NCBI RefSeq assembly: GCF_034190915.1
Contig: NW_026947496.1
Coordinates: 56,926,501-56,990,500 of the forward strand
Source: Cavia porcellus
Taxonomy: Eukaryota > Chordata > Mammalia > Rodentia > Caviidae
Direction of reading: 5' to 3'
Length of the DNA stretch: 64,000 bases
The stretch's first letter is position 1; every line of letters starts with the position of its first letter. The notes beneath the pieces were generated by a model that worked only from the letters and a program-made list of their open reading frames with translations, did no database searches and was not told where the DNA came from. Made by a program: the position numbers and the translations under genes. This document shows positions 41,096-51,544 of the stretch, one piece after another.

Positions 41096-42082
41096 GGGCA
41101 TATGACATAATATTCAGCATAAAAGACCCTAAAACTCCACCAAAAGACTTCTAGAATTAATAACCAAATTTAGTAGTGGGATACAAAGTCAACACTCAAA
41201 AATCAATAGTATTCCTGTGCACAAACTACAAACTCACAATACCACACAAAAAATACTTAGGAATTAATCTAATAAAGGAAATAAGAGATATATACATTGA
41301 AAATTACAGAACCCTGAAAAAATATATTCAAAGAGGATATCAGGAAATGGAAAAATATCTCTTGGTTATGAATAGGAAGAACCAACATAGAGAAAATGGG
41401 CATACTCCCAAAATTGTTTTACAGATTTAATGTGAATCTCAAATAAGATACTATTAGCATACCTCATAAAGTGGAGAAAACATTTCTAAAGTTCATTTGG
41501 AAACAGAAGAGACCTAGGATAGCAAAGGCAATCATGGGCAACAAAAGGAAGACAGGAGGCCTCACAATCCCTGAATTGAAATTATATTACAAAGCTACTG
41601 TGATAAAATCAGCATGATACTTGCAAAACAAACAAGCAAACAAAGAAAAACCAACAAAAACTTATTTTAGGATCAATGGAACAGATTCGAAGATGTAGAC
41701 ACAACTACAAACACATACATTCATCTTATATTTGACAAATGGCATCAAGCATGTTCACTGGAAAACAGCCTCTTTGATAAATGTCACTGGAAAAACTGGC
41801 TTTCCACATGTCAAAGACTAAAACTAGACCGATATATATCACCAAACACTAAACTAAAGTTAAAATGGGGCAAAGCTCTAAGTATTTTTTTTTAACTTTT
41901 TATCGGCACCAGGGATCAACTCACGACCACCTGCTTGCAAGGTAGGTGCTTATGCCGCTGAGCTAAATCCCCAGGCCCAAAGCTCTAAGTATTAAAACAG
42001 AAACACTACATCTACAGAAACAGCAAGTAGGTGGAAATCTCAAAGATATAGGGATAGGCAGAGTTCATGATAAAAAAGCATT
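41096..42082 (+). mobile_element. L1 5' segment, inverted relative to its 3' segment
   Basis: Plus-strand L1 ORF2: translation at 41176-41430 gives MGYKVNTQKS and KYLGINLIKE, typical L1 reverse-transcriptase-distal motifs. Later landmarks are gaccgatatatatcaccaa and ggtggaaatctcaaagatat. It ends where ORF2 would continue into the part present, reversed, at 40030-41095. Together the two pieces make about 1.9 kb of ORF2/3' UTR. A 91-bp ID element sits at 41887-41977. Confidence 0.8.
41887..41977 (-). mobile_element. ID SINE with perfect 16-nt target duplication
   Basis: An antisense ID element: a T-rich tail, then ggcaccagggatcaactcac and gagctaaatccccaggcc. It is flanked by identical 16-nt repeats caaagctctaagtatt at 41871-41886 and 41978-41993. 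It interrupts the inverted 5' L1 segment, and the perfect duplication implies a relatively recent insertion. Confidence 0.92.
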
Positions 42083-42089
42083 TTGTTTA

Positions 42090-42540
42090 TCTTACTGAAA
42101 TACACTGCTTGGTCTCCAGTGAAAATGATGAAATTATTAAAAATAAACACCATCCATCATCAACTAGTTTTTGTACTAACTCATCACAATGAATGGAATC
42201 AGTATGTGCTACAACTATGTACTAATAAAAATAACCCTTACTATGTGATCCTTCTCCTAGTGGATCAATATTAGCTAAGCAGTTATACCTGTAACCTTAT
42301 TGGCTTTACCCACCTTGTACTTATCTTGTTATTCTGTACCCTCATGTGAATTTGATCTACAGAATATTCTTGGAAAAATAACCTTGGTCACAACCTACTT
42401 TCGAGTCTGCTCCTATCTCTCAGGAGCTATCACTCAATAAATATTTCCTACTATTTCCCTCTGGTCCTTAAAGTTCAGCCTTCGATTCAGGGGACACACA
42501 TGGAGCATCTGACATCTAGTGTGTTGGCAGTTACATTTTC
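42090..42540 (+). mobile_element. Possible ERV1-like solo LTR abutting an L1
   Basis: The segment ggagctatcactcaataaat, followed by ctatttccctctggtcc and ending with gattcaggggacacac, looks like the R-U5 of a gammaretrovirus-type LTR. The upstream part (42090-42400) would be U3. No internal viral sequence is recognisable. It begins where the inverted L1 ends. Confidence 0.35.
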
Positions 42541-42739
42541 TCTTGTATCAACAGCTTTCTGAGTAAAATGAAACTGAAGGAAACGTCTACAAATATTAAA
42601 ACAAAACCACTTTAAAAGTGTGTCTTTTTATCTTCCTGTTATTTCCTGTTGACTAGAAAAGTGATGGGAAGAACATGGCTCCAAGACTCAGGAACATTAT
42701 TTCATTTACAAACTCGTGGCCTGAAGAGGACAGCACGGA

Positions 42740-42920
42740 TAACTTCATAGCACTTCAGCACAGTGTTCTGTGTTCACTAAAGATCTCATGAACTTGCGAG
42801 GACAGTACTTCATGTTCCCCATTTTACATGTGTAAAGGGGAAGCTAGGCTTAGAGGAGCGATGGAACTTAAGCAAGGTCACCCGGCCAAACAGGTGAAGG
42901 TGTTGTTAGGATGGAGAGTG
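42740..42920 (-). mobile_element. MIR SINE, antisense
   Basis: tgttccccattttacatgtg, ggcttagaggagcgatgg and cttaagcaaggtcacccggc match the antisense MIR core (fraction of a 'cctcatctgtaaaatgggg' motif). Confidence 0.7.
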
Positions 42921-44083
42921 ACTTGGTATTTCCATCAGCCTTGATCATTGGTGCTGTTTGCTGACAGAATCTGTTTTTGGATAGCCCACAGGTCTTTCCC
43001 CTCCATTAGGGTTTACTAATACATCCATCACAACTGGCCTTCAATTTAAAATAACACACTCTCTCCCTTACCCACAATGCCTGCATGTAGGTTTCCCACT
43101 GAATTTTCTTTCCTCTAATTCCAATGTAGAACAGTTACATATTTAGCTCTCATTTTCCTTACATCAACAATAACATTTAAAATTCTTTATTTAAAAAGTG
43201 AATTTTTTTCTAGCATAATTTTCAGATATCTAGACTGTATTGTATCACAAAAATCATTAAAAGTAAATCACTAAACTGATAGGAGAATGTCTATGAAGAA
43301 TGTGATAAAATGGATATTAATTTGAGGGGAAAAGATGTTAAATGTGAATTGACCTGAAACCAAATAAAATCAGAATAAATTGGACACCATAATTCTCCAA
43401 GGTGAATTCCTCTTCTCACAGCCAGACTGTCTTTGAGGTAGAGGTCACCCTCTCAAATAGCTGATTTTACTGAGCCAGTGGGGTCTAAAAATAATTTTAA
43501 AATAATTTTTTAGAAGGTCAAATATTATAAGAAATGATAGCACCAGTGTAACTATTATATGTCTCCTATTTTCCTTGTAGATGTTTCTTTCGACTATACT
43601 AAATTAATAATGCAAGAGCCTTTGATTGTTATAAATTTTATTAGAATAGAAAATAATACATACAGATAACCATAGGATACACACACAGAAATTTAAAGAT
43701 AAATATTATGCTTTTCAATATGAAAAAGTTTTCATATCTCATGGAGATATATTTCTAGAAACAACTTGAAATGAGAATAATCATCTTGAAAATGAAATGT
43801 AGGAACATATTATAGGAATTACTAGTTATTAAAAAGGTAACGATTCATTACATGTAGCATAAAATACAAGTATTGGAGAAAGTGTTTCCCCAATTTTTAA
43901 TTGGAAATAATGATGGTCATATGAAATCTACTAGCCAGATTTTTCTCTTTATATACAGTATATACAGACCTTACAGAGACAGTTATATTTTTTTCTCCTG
44001 TGAAGATGACTTCATCTTTAACGAAATCTCTAAATGTTAAAGTGGTACTTCATGGATATTTCAAAATTTCACTAATTTTAATC
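42921..44083. other. Sequence downstream of CNTN3, no gene seen
   Basis: AT-rich DNA on the 3' side of CNTN3. It might hold distal 3' UTR or poly(A) sites (a minus-strand AATAAA match lies near 43636), but nothing fixes this. Confidence 0.4.
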
Positions 44084-44111
44084 TTTTTTTTTTTTTTTTT
44101 TTTTTTTTTTT
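44084..44111. repeat. Poly(T) of 28
   Basis: An uninterrupted T-run downstream of the CNTN3 stop (poly(A) on the minus strand). It has no recognisable SINE or LINE body beside it, so it may be the tail of a degraded retroelement or a simple expansion. Confidence 0.9.
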
Positions 44112-44714
44112 GGAGTTGAACTGTTGGTTCCAAGTTCTGTTATCTTTGAAAATATGAACCAGTTCCAGGGAACTGTGAAATTGTTAGGGAAAAGATAAAA
44201 AAAAAATGATTTTGAATGTCTAATACTGTATCAGCCGATTTTCGTGTACTCTTTACATATTGCTATTAAATCATGTCTTCGGCAGTCCTTTGAAAACCAC
44301 ACCTTCAAAGACTGAATCATACATATCAAAGTCAGCAGTAGCATCATGGTTCAGTTATAAGTTTAACTCAGGAACAGAAAAGCCTGCTTGACTCACTGAG
44401 ACATACAGTGGAATTTCTCTCATTAAAAAAAAAAAAAAAAAAGTCGGCACCAACCAAAACAGCCCTTAATGGAACCAGAAATCAGAAAAAGAAAAGAACT
44501 GTGTAGATTTTGCTTAATATTTGGGTTGAGATTTATGTTACTCCTTATTTTCTCAACTGGGTTTTATTAAAGTCTGAAAGCTATCTTAGGTGTGAAGACA
44601 ATAATTCTTTTCAAAATTATACTTTAAAATATGAAAAAGCTTAAGAAATGCAGCTGATCTTCATGAATCTTGTATGCTTAAGGAAATCCATGCAACGGTT
44701 TGCACAGAAACATG

Positions 44715-44880
44715 GCATTTGGATTGACAAAGCACTTTCATATTTCCTTTAATTTTTAACAACTAATTCATGGGTCAGAGGCAGCTCAGACAGATATTAC
44801 TATCATTGCATTTTGCTTATGAATGATTGAGAGGTACAGAGAGCAAAGTGGAATCTAAATTCTTACAATAATTTAGTAGC
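44715..44880 (-). mobile_element. MIR SINE, antisense
   Basis: caaagcactttcatatttcc, ttaatttttaacaactaat and cattttgcttatgaatgatt then gagaggtacagagagcaaag follow antisense MIR order. Confidence 0.6.
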
Positions 44881-45092
44881 ACACTAAAGAAAACATACTC
44901 TACTAAGCTCCCCAAAAGCATTTTCCAGCAATACAATGCCATTCCCTTCTAATAAGATAATTATTTAAATGTATTTTCACCCCTGGAGATTTAAATCATC
45001 ATTTTAAAATGATATGGATTGTCTTACAAATAATGTTGTGATATTGGGAGAAGAGCATTTGGATTAAATGAAGAACATTTCAATATTTAAAA

Positions 45093-45093
<1 letters not shown>

Positions 45094-45133
<40 letters not shown>
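45094..45133. repeat. (TG)20 microsatellite
   Basis: A pure 40-bp TG run about 280 nt past the CNTN3 stop. On the transcribed strand it would read CA repeats if the 3' UTR extends this far. Confidence 0.95.
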
Positions 45134-45134
<1 letters not shown>

Positions 45135-45159
45135 CTATGTGGGAGTATGCGAGTTTTTG

Positions 45160-45409
45160 TCATAAACTCGTAAAGAATTGATATCAAAAATTTGCAGTAT
45201 GTAATATGTAAATTCCTTTGGCTTATCAAGTAAATATTAAGGCATTTCAGATTCCTCTAACAGGATTAACCGTTTTTTTATTATATTCATATTTTACCTA
45301 TAATGAAGTAGAAAGTTAGAAACAGTTAAAAAAACATGCACAATCACTGTTTCATGAAAGCACTTTTTTTGGTAACCAATTCCAGTAAATAATAAAAATA
45401 GAATAAACA
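45160..45409 (-). other. Probable proximal 3' UTR of CNTN3
   Basis: Sequence immediately after the contactin stop codon on the minus strand. It is AT-rich and has no continuing frame. The true 3' UTR end cannot be fixed from sequence alone. A candidate AATAAA occurs at 45277-45282, and further TTTATT matches on the plus strand occur near 44563 and 43636. A (TG)n tract lies just beyond the interval. Confidence 0.5.
45277..45282 (-). promoter_or_regulatory. Candidate polyadenylation signal AATAAA
   Basis: The minus-strand AATAAA lies about 130 nt after the CNTN3 stop codon. The following 30-40 nt on the minus strand are not obviously GU-rich, so this could be a weak, proximal or unused signal. 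AATAAA is common by chance in DNA this AT-rich. Confidence 0.3.
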
Positions 45410-45510
45410 TCACCACAGGGCATTTACAATAAAGAACAGTGCCACAGGTATATAACTTGACATAAGGTGGACATTCGAGATGGCTGAAGTGGATCCTCTT
45501 GCGTCCATAT
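45410..45510 (-). CDS. CNTN3: Contactin-3 terminal coding exon: GPI-anchor signal and stop
   Basis: The last coding segment on the minus strand is 101 nt. AT completes an Asn codon, then 32 codons MDARGSTSAIS ... SSYIPVALFFIVNALW are followed by a TGA stop at 45410-45412. The acceptor is ...catctttgacag. The product ends in a short hydrophobic tail (about residues IPVALFFIVNALW) preceded by a polar Ser/Gly/Thr stretch, the expected layout of a cleaved GPI-attachment signal. The ω-site is probably in the GSTS stretch (inference). There is no long membrane segment with a cytoplasmic tail, which fits contactins being lipid-anchored. With the other three exons this gives 189 C-terminal residues of a family whose members are about 1,000 residues long. 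Confidence 0.9.
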
Positions 45511-47440
45511 CTGTCAAAGATGATAAACAGCTCATTAATAAAGATTATGCTACTATGCAATCAGGCTGCTAGAAATTGAGTTCCCTCCAAAATCCTATGT
45601 TAAAAATTCAGTCCCTCAATGTGATGATGTTAGGAGCTGGGGCCCTTGAGAATTGACACTGCATTAGCTGGCACCTTGATCCTGGATTTCTCAGTCTCCA
45701 AAGCTGTGAGAAATATATTTCTGTAGTTATAAAACACCCCATCTATGATTTTGTTAAAACAGCCTAAACAGATTAAGCCATCTATAAAAGCAATGATTCT
45801 CCTATAAATTAAAAAATTACAACATAAATTACAACATAAATCTAAGATGGATCAATCACATTAGTCCTTATTTTATGCATCAATATAGCATGTATTTGTT
45901 GCCAAGAGTATAAAAACACTGATGTATCTTAAGCGTTCTCAAACATTACAGGCTTTGTTCATCTAGTGTTACTTAAGTTTAATTGAAATTGGAAAAACAA
46001 CTTTATCATTTAAAAAATAATTACACTTGATCACAGGCAACTGTGGGGTAATTCAATGGTTTAATTAAAGAAAGCTTCATTGGAAAAGGGGTTGGAAAAT
46101 GCTTCTTTCTATTTTATGCAAATAAATTATTACACACAATCTAAAATATCATTTTTAAAAACAATCAATAAAATAAAACCATTTTCAGAGACAGTCCTGT
46201 GCAGTTGCCATTCTGTGCAAACTCAGCAAGACTCAGATGTCAGATGAAAATGCTAATCTTGACTCAGCAGCCCCTAATGCTAATAGTGCCTGACCCTGCC
46301 AAAGCAGACTCCTTCTGAATGGTATGGCTTTGTCTATACAGTCACGGGAACTCTATTCCTTGCATTATTCAGGGAACAATAAGTATGTCCTAATCATTTT
46401 AAAACCTAAATTAATAAATATATTTTTATCCCTTCTTTGGTTGACTGAGTACGTAAGTTTCACAAATGTTTGTAGTCTGAAATGACTTTTATAGACTTGA
46501 AACTTGTAGAACTCAGCTCCAAGATAATTACGTTGAATTTTCTTTGGTCAAAGGATGGCAGACTATGATTTGATAGAAAGACAAAATTTCTCCAAGTTTT
46601 CCTATCTCCCTTTCTCTTCAGTTATCAGTGTTCTTCAGTTATCGGTGTCAGCCACCTTCTTTTCCACAATTAAAGCCAATCATATCAACCTTTCCCTACA
46701 CTACAGATGAAGCCCAAGGCAATAAAGGGAAACAGGAAACGAAGTTATTCATGTCACTGTGGAATAGAGACTGAAGACAAGAAGGGCTCTTCAGTACTGG
46801 CAACTCCATACATAGGGTTTAAAAGGGAAGATGAAATGTTTTTGTACTACTGACACTGATAAAATATATATGCTGAAGGCTATTTGCCTTCACTCTGCTG
46901 GTAAAATATGTTTCATTTCAATTTTGAGGAAACAAACAAACAACTTTTGTGAACCTCTTTGTAAATTAGAATTAGATTTTCCTAAAACAAGTAACTTTTG
47001 GGTTGACATATAACCGTTAATTTTTCTACTGAGTGAATTGGTAACATTTATTTATAATTTGTAAGAGGCAAACTACTGGAATACTAAAGATCTTAAAAAA
47101 ACAGTATGTGTGTTCAATGTTGCTCTTGAGAAAAGCTTGGGAATTCTGTTTACATAGGCTATCCAAAGGCTAATTTAAGCATAGCTCAGAATGAGGAAAA
47201 CAATTAAAATAAATAAAAGTTTGCTAAATATTTTTTAATGTCTTTTCTCCAAGTCCTCATCTTTCTTCCTGTTATGCACTATTCTTGAGGTTTTTCTTCT
47301 GTTCTAATCACTGTTGTTGTGAAAGCTTCTCAGCCTTGGCATAAAAGGCATGTGTGCTGAGAGCAAACGGGCAGAAAGACACCACTAGGGTTCAGCAACC
47401 CTGATGGAAGTAAAGGAAAAACCGAGCTTCACCAACTTAC
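45511..47440 (-). other. Last CNTN3 intron, 1.9 kb
   Basis: Bounded by gtaagt at 47440 and cag at 45511 on the minus strand, phase 1. It contains an MLT1-like LTR close to the final acceptor. A stretch around 46020-46340 shows no repeat resemblance and could be conserved intronic sequence, but I cannot test this. Confidence 0.85.
45567..45778 (+). mobile_element. MLT1/MaLR-like LTR remnant, internally deleted
   Basis: The plus strand carries the recognisable ends of an ancient mammalian MaLR-type LTR: ctccaaaatcctatgtt near the start, gtgatgatgttaggagctgg after it, and ctgtgagaaatatatttctg with aaacagcctaaacagattaag at the end. The middle of the consensus is missing. It sits about 60 nt from the terminal CNTN3 exon, in antisense orientation to the gene. 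Confidence 0.65.
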
Positions 47441-47609
47441 TGGTAATCCTTGGAATCCTGATCTGTTCACTACTGGTGCCATCCCCTCCATCAGTTGTGG
47501 CCTTGACTTCAATAATGTAGTCTTCCTTAAAGGGCAGCAAAAGTTCAGCTGAAGTTTTATTTGTATTCAACACTTGCACACTGTTTTGACTGCTAGTCCT
47601 ATAAAAAAC
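47441..47609 (-). CDS. CNTN3: Contactin-3 exon: second half of fourth FN3 domain
   Basis: A 169-nt exon on the minus strand: 56 codons from VFYRTSSQNSVQVLNTNKTS to SSEQIRIPRIT, plus one base. It completes the fourth FN3 domain, including the characteristic contactin stretch EVKATTDGGDGTSS near the domain end and one sequon, N-K-T. The acceptor is gtgcattttag with a pyrimidine-rich run upstream; the donor is gtaagt. The terminal A joins AT of the last exon to make an Asn codon. The QIRIPRIT wording before a MDARGST tail is what I recall for contactin-3 and differs from the equivalent tails of contactin-4, -5 and -6, so this exon is the strongest paralogue evidence. Confidence 0.93.
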
Positions 47610-48193
47610 CTAAAATGCACAAACAAAGACAGTTCTTATGTTGCTTGCTTTTATTTTTTTCCCAATACCTTCTCTTGTAACAGTAAAATTATTTTGTTTT
47701 TCTGCACCCAGGAGAATATAAATTGCACCCTCAGATCAATCCGTAGGTCTTAGATTACAGGCAAGCACAAGTAGAAGCATCGGGTTCTGCAAATCAAGGA
47801 GGTAGGGGAAAAAGGATCTTCCATAAAGAGCTGGGCAGGTTGGGTATTGAGGTGGAAAACAGGACAGGGCCCTGCTGTGTGGGCCATGAGTGCCCCATCA
47901 AGGAATCACAGCCAGTGCTTTCAGTTGTGTTTAGAATAATCTACAATGAGTATCAGCAGTAGAAAACTCATTAACACAATGTACAAATATTGTGTCCGAA
48001 ATTCCCACACAAGCAGATTTATTTCATGGAAACTTATTTAACAAGGAGTTATCTAGAGAAAATAGGCTTTTAAAATGAACTCTTGATACCTACATCAGAA
48101 TTAGAGAATATAAACCACATCAACAACATTTTACAACCATCGTTCCCTGGGAAAGAAGAGGGAGAACAAAGCACTACAAATTACGCAACTTAC
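47610..48193 (-). other. CNTN3 intron of 584 nt splitting FN3-4
   Basis: A short intron with donor gtaagt and acceptor ttttag on the minus strand. It is phase 0 and lies between the GYK and VFY codons. No repeat was recognised inside it. Confidence 0.88.
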
Positions 48194-48306
48194 TTTATAT
48201 CCTGTGACTTCAGATTCATTCTCCATTGCTTTCACTTGCTCCCAGTTAAGTAACACTTTAGAATCGGTTGCATTCCACACAACATTTCCGGGAGGCTGAC
48301 TGGGAG
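48194..48306 (-). CDS. CNTN3: Contactin-3 exon: first half of fourth FN3 domain
   Basis: A 113-nt exon on the minus strand. Two bases complete the proline codon from the upstream exon, followed by 37 codons reading [19 protein letters not shown] through NESEVTGYK. This is the N-terminal half of the last FN3 repeat, with the domain-typical Trp in LNWEQV and sequons N-A-T and N-E-S. The acceptor is ...gtatctcaag and the donor is gtaagt. It ends in phase 0, so the next exon starts on a codon boundary, as observed. The upstream intron is 10,888 nt and the downstream intron is 584 nt. The protein would act outside the neuronal membrane in cell-cell contact and neurite outgrowth (family knowledge). 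Confidence 0.92.
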
Positions 48307-48445
48307 CTTGAGATACAAAATGAGAAATTAAAACCCATTTGAGCACCGAGTAGTATTTTCAGTGGAGCAGACAAATGCCTATCAAAGGAGGCCAGCGGAA
48401 GTAGATCACTCTTTTGGTAATGTATGGTTTACACATGCAATTAGG

Positions 48446-48486
48446 AAAAAACAAAACAAAACAAAACAACAACAACAACAAAAACA
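48446..48486. repeat. (AAAAC)n/(AAC)n tract
   Basis: aaaac units followed by five aac units in the 10.9 kb intron, about 140 nt upstream of an exon on the minus strand, where it reads as a GTT/GTTTT-rich tract near the acceptor. Confidence 0.9.
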
Positions 48487-50483
48487 GCAGCCGCATTTAT
48501 TTTTTATAGGGCATTTCAATTAAATGGTGAGAAAGTTCATTTTATTACATTCGTCATCTATTTTAGGACACTTCACAATGCATTTGCTGCCTCCTGGAAA
48601 ACATGTCCATACTGGAAAGAAGTAAATCCCTATAACCACCACTAGAGCAACACGTGTTGATAAACCCAGTGAGGCAGGCGATGTAACTTGTTTTGACACA
48701 GAAGGCTGAGAGAAATTGCCAAGCGAGCAGATTAAAGCCGCACTAAATGAAGTGTGGATGATTTTTAAGCTAGCCTGTATGATGAGATGGGGAAAATGGG
48801 AAGCAATCAAAAATAAGGATTACTGAGATTTATTCTCATGAAGTAATAGCTACAAACATGAAAAATTGCAACCCAGCTTCTATATTTTAAAGTCTCCCTT
48901 TTCTGAGTGTAAATCAATTTTTAAGAAAAATAAGGCAAAGCACTAAAAAGTTAATGAGAATTCCATTAGAGAACTAATGAAACTCTTTGAGGTTTATAAA
49001 GTTGGCTTCATAGTTAAATTCCCTCTCGTGAACTCGGACAGAAAACCCTTGGGATGGGGGAGAGGTCCATAGCATTTGTCCATCAGCTATGCAGATGGCA
49101 CTCTGATGACTCAATTTATTGTCAATCACGAGACAACAAATATTGGTCTCCTTTGTCAACAGCATCCCAGCTGCCCCCTATCAGTGTGAAAAAATATTGT
49201 ACTTGTGGATTCAGCCATGGAATATGATTTGGTTAACTAAATTTGTAATGGGAAAATGATGTAAAAGCTCTCCTCCATAGAGAAATTCTTAAACATCATT
49301 GACTCGAGCCGTGAGGGAAATACAGCTGGACTTACAGATGGCAAGAACTCTCATACATTTTTGTGACTAATAACACCAAATAAGATGACATGCCCTATGG
49401 ATGCTTTTGTTTATTGTTTCTTCTTTAGCACTTTTCTTTGCTGCTTTATTTTTATTTTTATTTTTTTGATCTGACACTAACCATGAACTTAGTTCAGCTG
49501 GAATTCTCTAAGCTGTAATACTGTAATAACAACAAAAATGTTGTATAATGGCAATAGCTTAGTGTCAAATCCTAATAAGCATGTTCTGGTTACTCAATCC
49601 TAAAAATAGAAAGGCATGATTTGGAACACTGCCTCACAGTCTGCAGGTCTCTGTGGCCAGTATAAAAGGAAGGTTTGATTTGATGTGGCTCATGCAAAAC
49701 ACCCAACCACGGTTTGTCCTATGAGACGTGTGTGTGAGGAGGTTACAGTAAATTTGAGTCATCTGGACTGAATCAGCTATCCCAATAGTAGCCCTGCAGA
49801 AGAAATGATTACAAGTTGGGGTTTATCATGTGTGAAATCCAAAATAGATGAGCAGAGTAAGTTCAGTCTGAAATGAATTATTGTTAAAATAACAAAAATG
49901 AAAAAAAAGGAGGAAAAAGAAGGTAAAAAAGCTTTTGAGTCTGATATTCTGATGTTGTTGAATCATATCAGTGTTTTTGAGCACTAAATACTCATGCACG
50001 ACTGACATTTTTGCTGTTTTTAAAAAAAAATTGACTTGAGTTAAAAATACAAACATCTATTTAAACCTCATCCCAAACAATAATACTCACGCAGTAATCA
50101 GATTGAGATGTCACTCATCTTTTTGCTACTCTTTAAACACATGAAGCAAATGCTCCATTTAAAATTTTTAAACTTTCAAAAATAATTGTGGGCTGCTTTA
50201 AAAATAATCTCTTTTAGCATCTCTGATAAGAAGAACATCATCTGAGAATTTCTGATGAGAAACTTAGTCCTCAGTAGTTAAAATTCTTTTATTGCTAGTA
50301 ATTTCTTAGTCTACATCTACAATATATTAGCATTATAATATAATTTTATATAATTTATTTAGTGCTTCATACATTGTGTTGTAATAATACTCATTTCTGT
50401 AACGGGTCATCTAGACCCAGAGATTTAAAAACATTGCATACTTGTGTTCACAGCGGTCAAAAGCTGGATGCAAACTGGATATG

Positions 50484-50660
50484 GGGGAGCACGACTGTAA
50501 CATTAGCTACTAGGGAGGCTGAGGCAGAAAGATCACAAGTTTGAGGCCACCTGGGCAATTTAGCAAGATCTTGTCTCTAAATTAAAATGAAAGAGGCTGA
50601 GTATGTAACTAGTGGTAGAATACCTCAGGGTTCAATCCCCAGTGCTGAATAAAGAAAGGG
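50484..50660 (+). mobile_element. B1-ID dimeric SINE
   Basis: A 7SL-derived B1 part (agctactagggaggctgagg, cacaagtttgaggccacct, gcaagatcttgtctctaaat) is fused to an ID part (gaggctgagtatgtaact, tcagggttcaatccccag) and an A-rich tail. Such composites (B1-dID or the squirrel MEN type) support a non-murid, possibly sciuromorph, rodent. Confidence 0.75.
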
Positions 50661-50689
50661 AAGAAAATCAATTTTAATTAAGCGGTTAC

Positions 50690-51065
50690 ATGTGATGGAA
50701 TATCATTTAGCCTTTAAAAGGCAGTGAAATTCTAATTCATATTACAGCATGGATGAACCCTGAGGACATTAAGTGAAAAAGAAAACCATAAAAATACAAA
50801 TCTGATATGATTTGCCTTATATATTTACAGCAGTGAATTCATAGAACTCGAATGCACAGTGGGGGTTTCCCAGAGGCAGACAGAGGAGAGATGGGAACTG
50901 TTAAACAGTTAGAGCTTCAGTTCTGCAGGATGATGAGAGGTCTGACGACTGATGTGCTAGGCAGCACTGAAAATGTACTCAGTACCTTTAAACTATATAT
51001 TTAAAAATAGTTAAGATGGGTTTTAACCTTACATGTACTTTACTATAATTGAAAAATGCTAAGAT
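50690..51065 (+). mobile_element. Ancient L1M-like 3' end
   Basis: tgatggaatatcatttagcc, catggatgaaccctgaggac, gcagtgaattcatagaactc, the cagtgggggtttcccagagg stretch and a final taaactatatatttaaaaat occur in the order of the old mammalian L1M 3' end. It lies directly after the B1-ID dimer. Confidence 0.7.
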
Positions 51066-51544
51066 GCACTTACTAGCACCACTGAAGGGTGCTAAGGTAT
51101 CCAACAAGTGAGACATGTGATGTGGAATCACACTAGCTCTGATTAATTCCCTGAAGCTTCTCTAGCTTGCTGGCATTTGGCTTGTCCATGACACTTGAGT
51201 TTTCTGCCTACAGGAAGATATACTGTCCCTTCTTATTGGCATCTCATGGACACTAGGCTCCTCCTCAGACTGGCTTCAATCAATCATGGGTAGGAAAAAA
51301 CAAAAACAAAACACTGAAGATCATGGTTTTTTTCTTTCTTCTCTGCTATGAGATCAGGATGCTCCACAGAGTGATTGCCTCTTCAGTTGGGATCCTAAAG
51401 TGAAAACGGGATCTTGCTCAAAATAAACATTTAGTGTGGGTAATAGAAACATTTGTGATTTGGTGATGCCGAGGTTTGGGTATTCATAGTATGGAGCTAC
51501 CTAATGTGACGGATGTAAAGCCACAAGACAAACTTTTTTTTAAA

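Noticed and set aside
41176..41430. 84-codon ORF as a possible host gene
   Set aside because: The translation contains L1 ORF2 motifs (YKVNTQKS, KYLGI), so it is a LINE-1 fragment.
45294..45560. 88-codon minus-strand ORF over the terminal CNTN3 exon
   Set aside because: It reads a different frame through the exon and intron. The correct frame is set by the splice phase and gives the GPI-signal tail.
48520..48810. 96-codon minus ORF with hydrophobic segment near the contactin exons
   Set aside because: It lies in the intron, has no matching splice phase or contactin similarity, and its hydrophobic run looks accidental.
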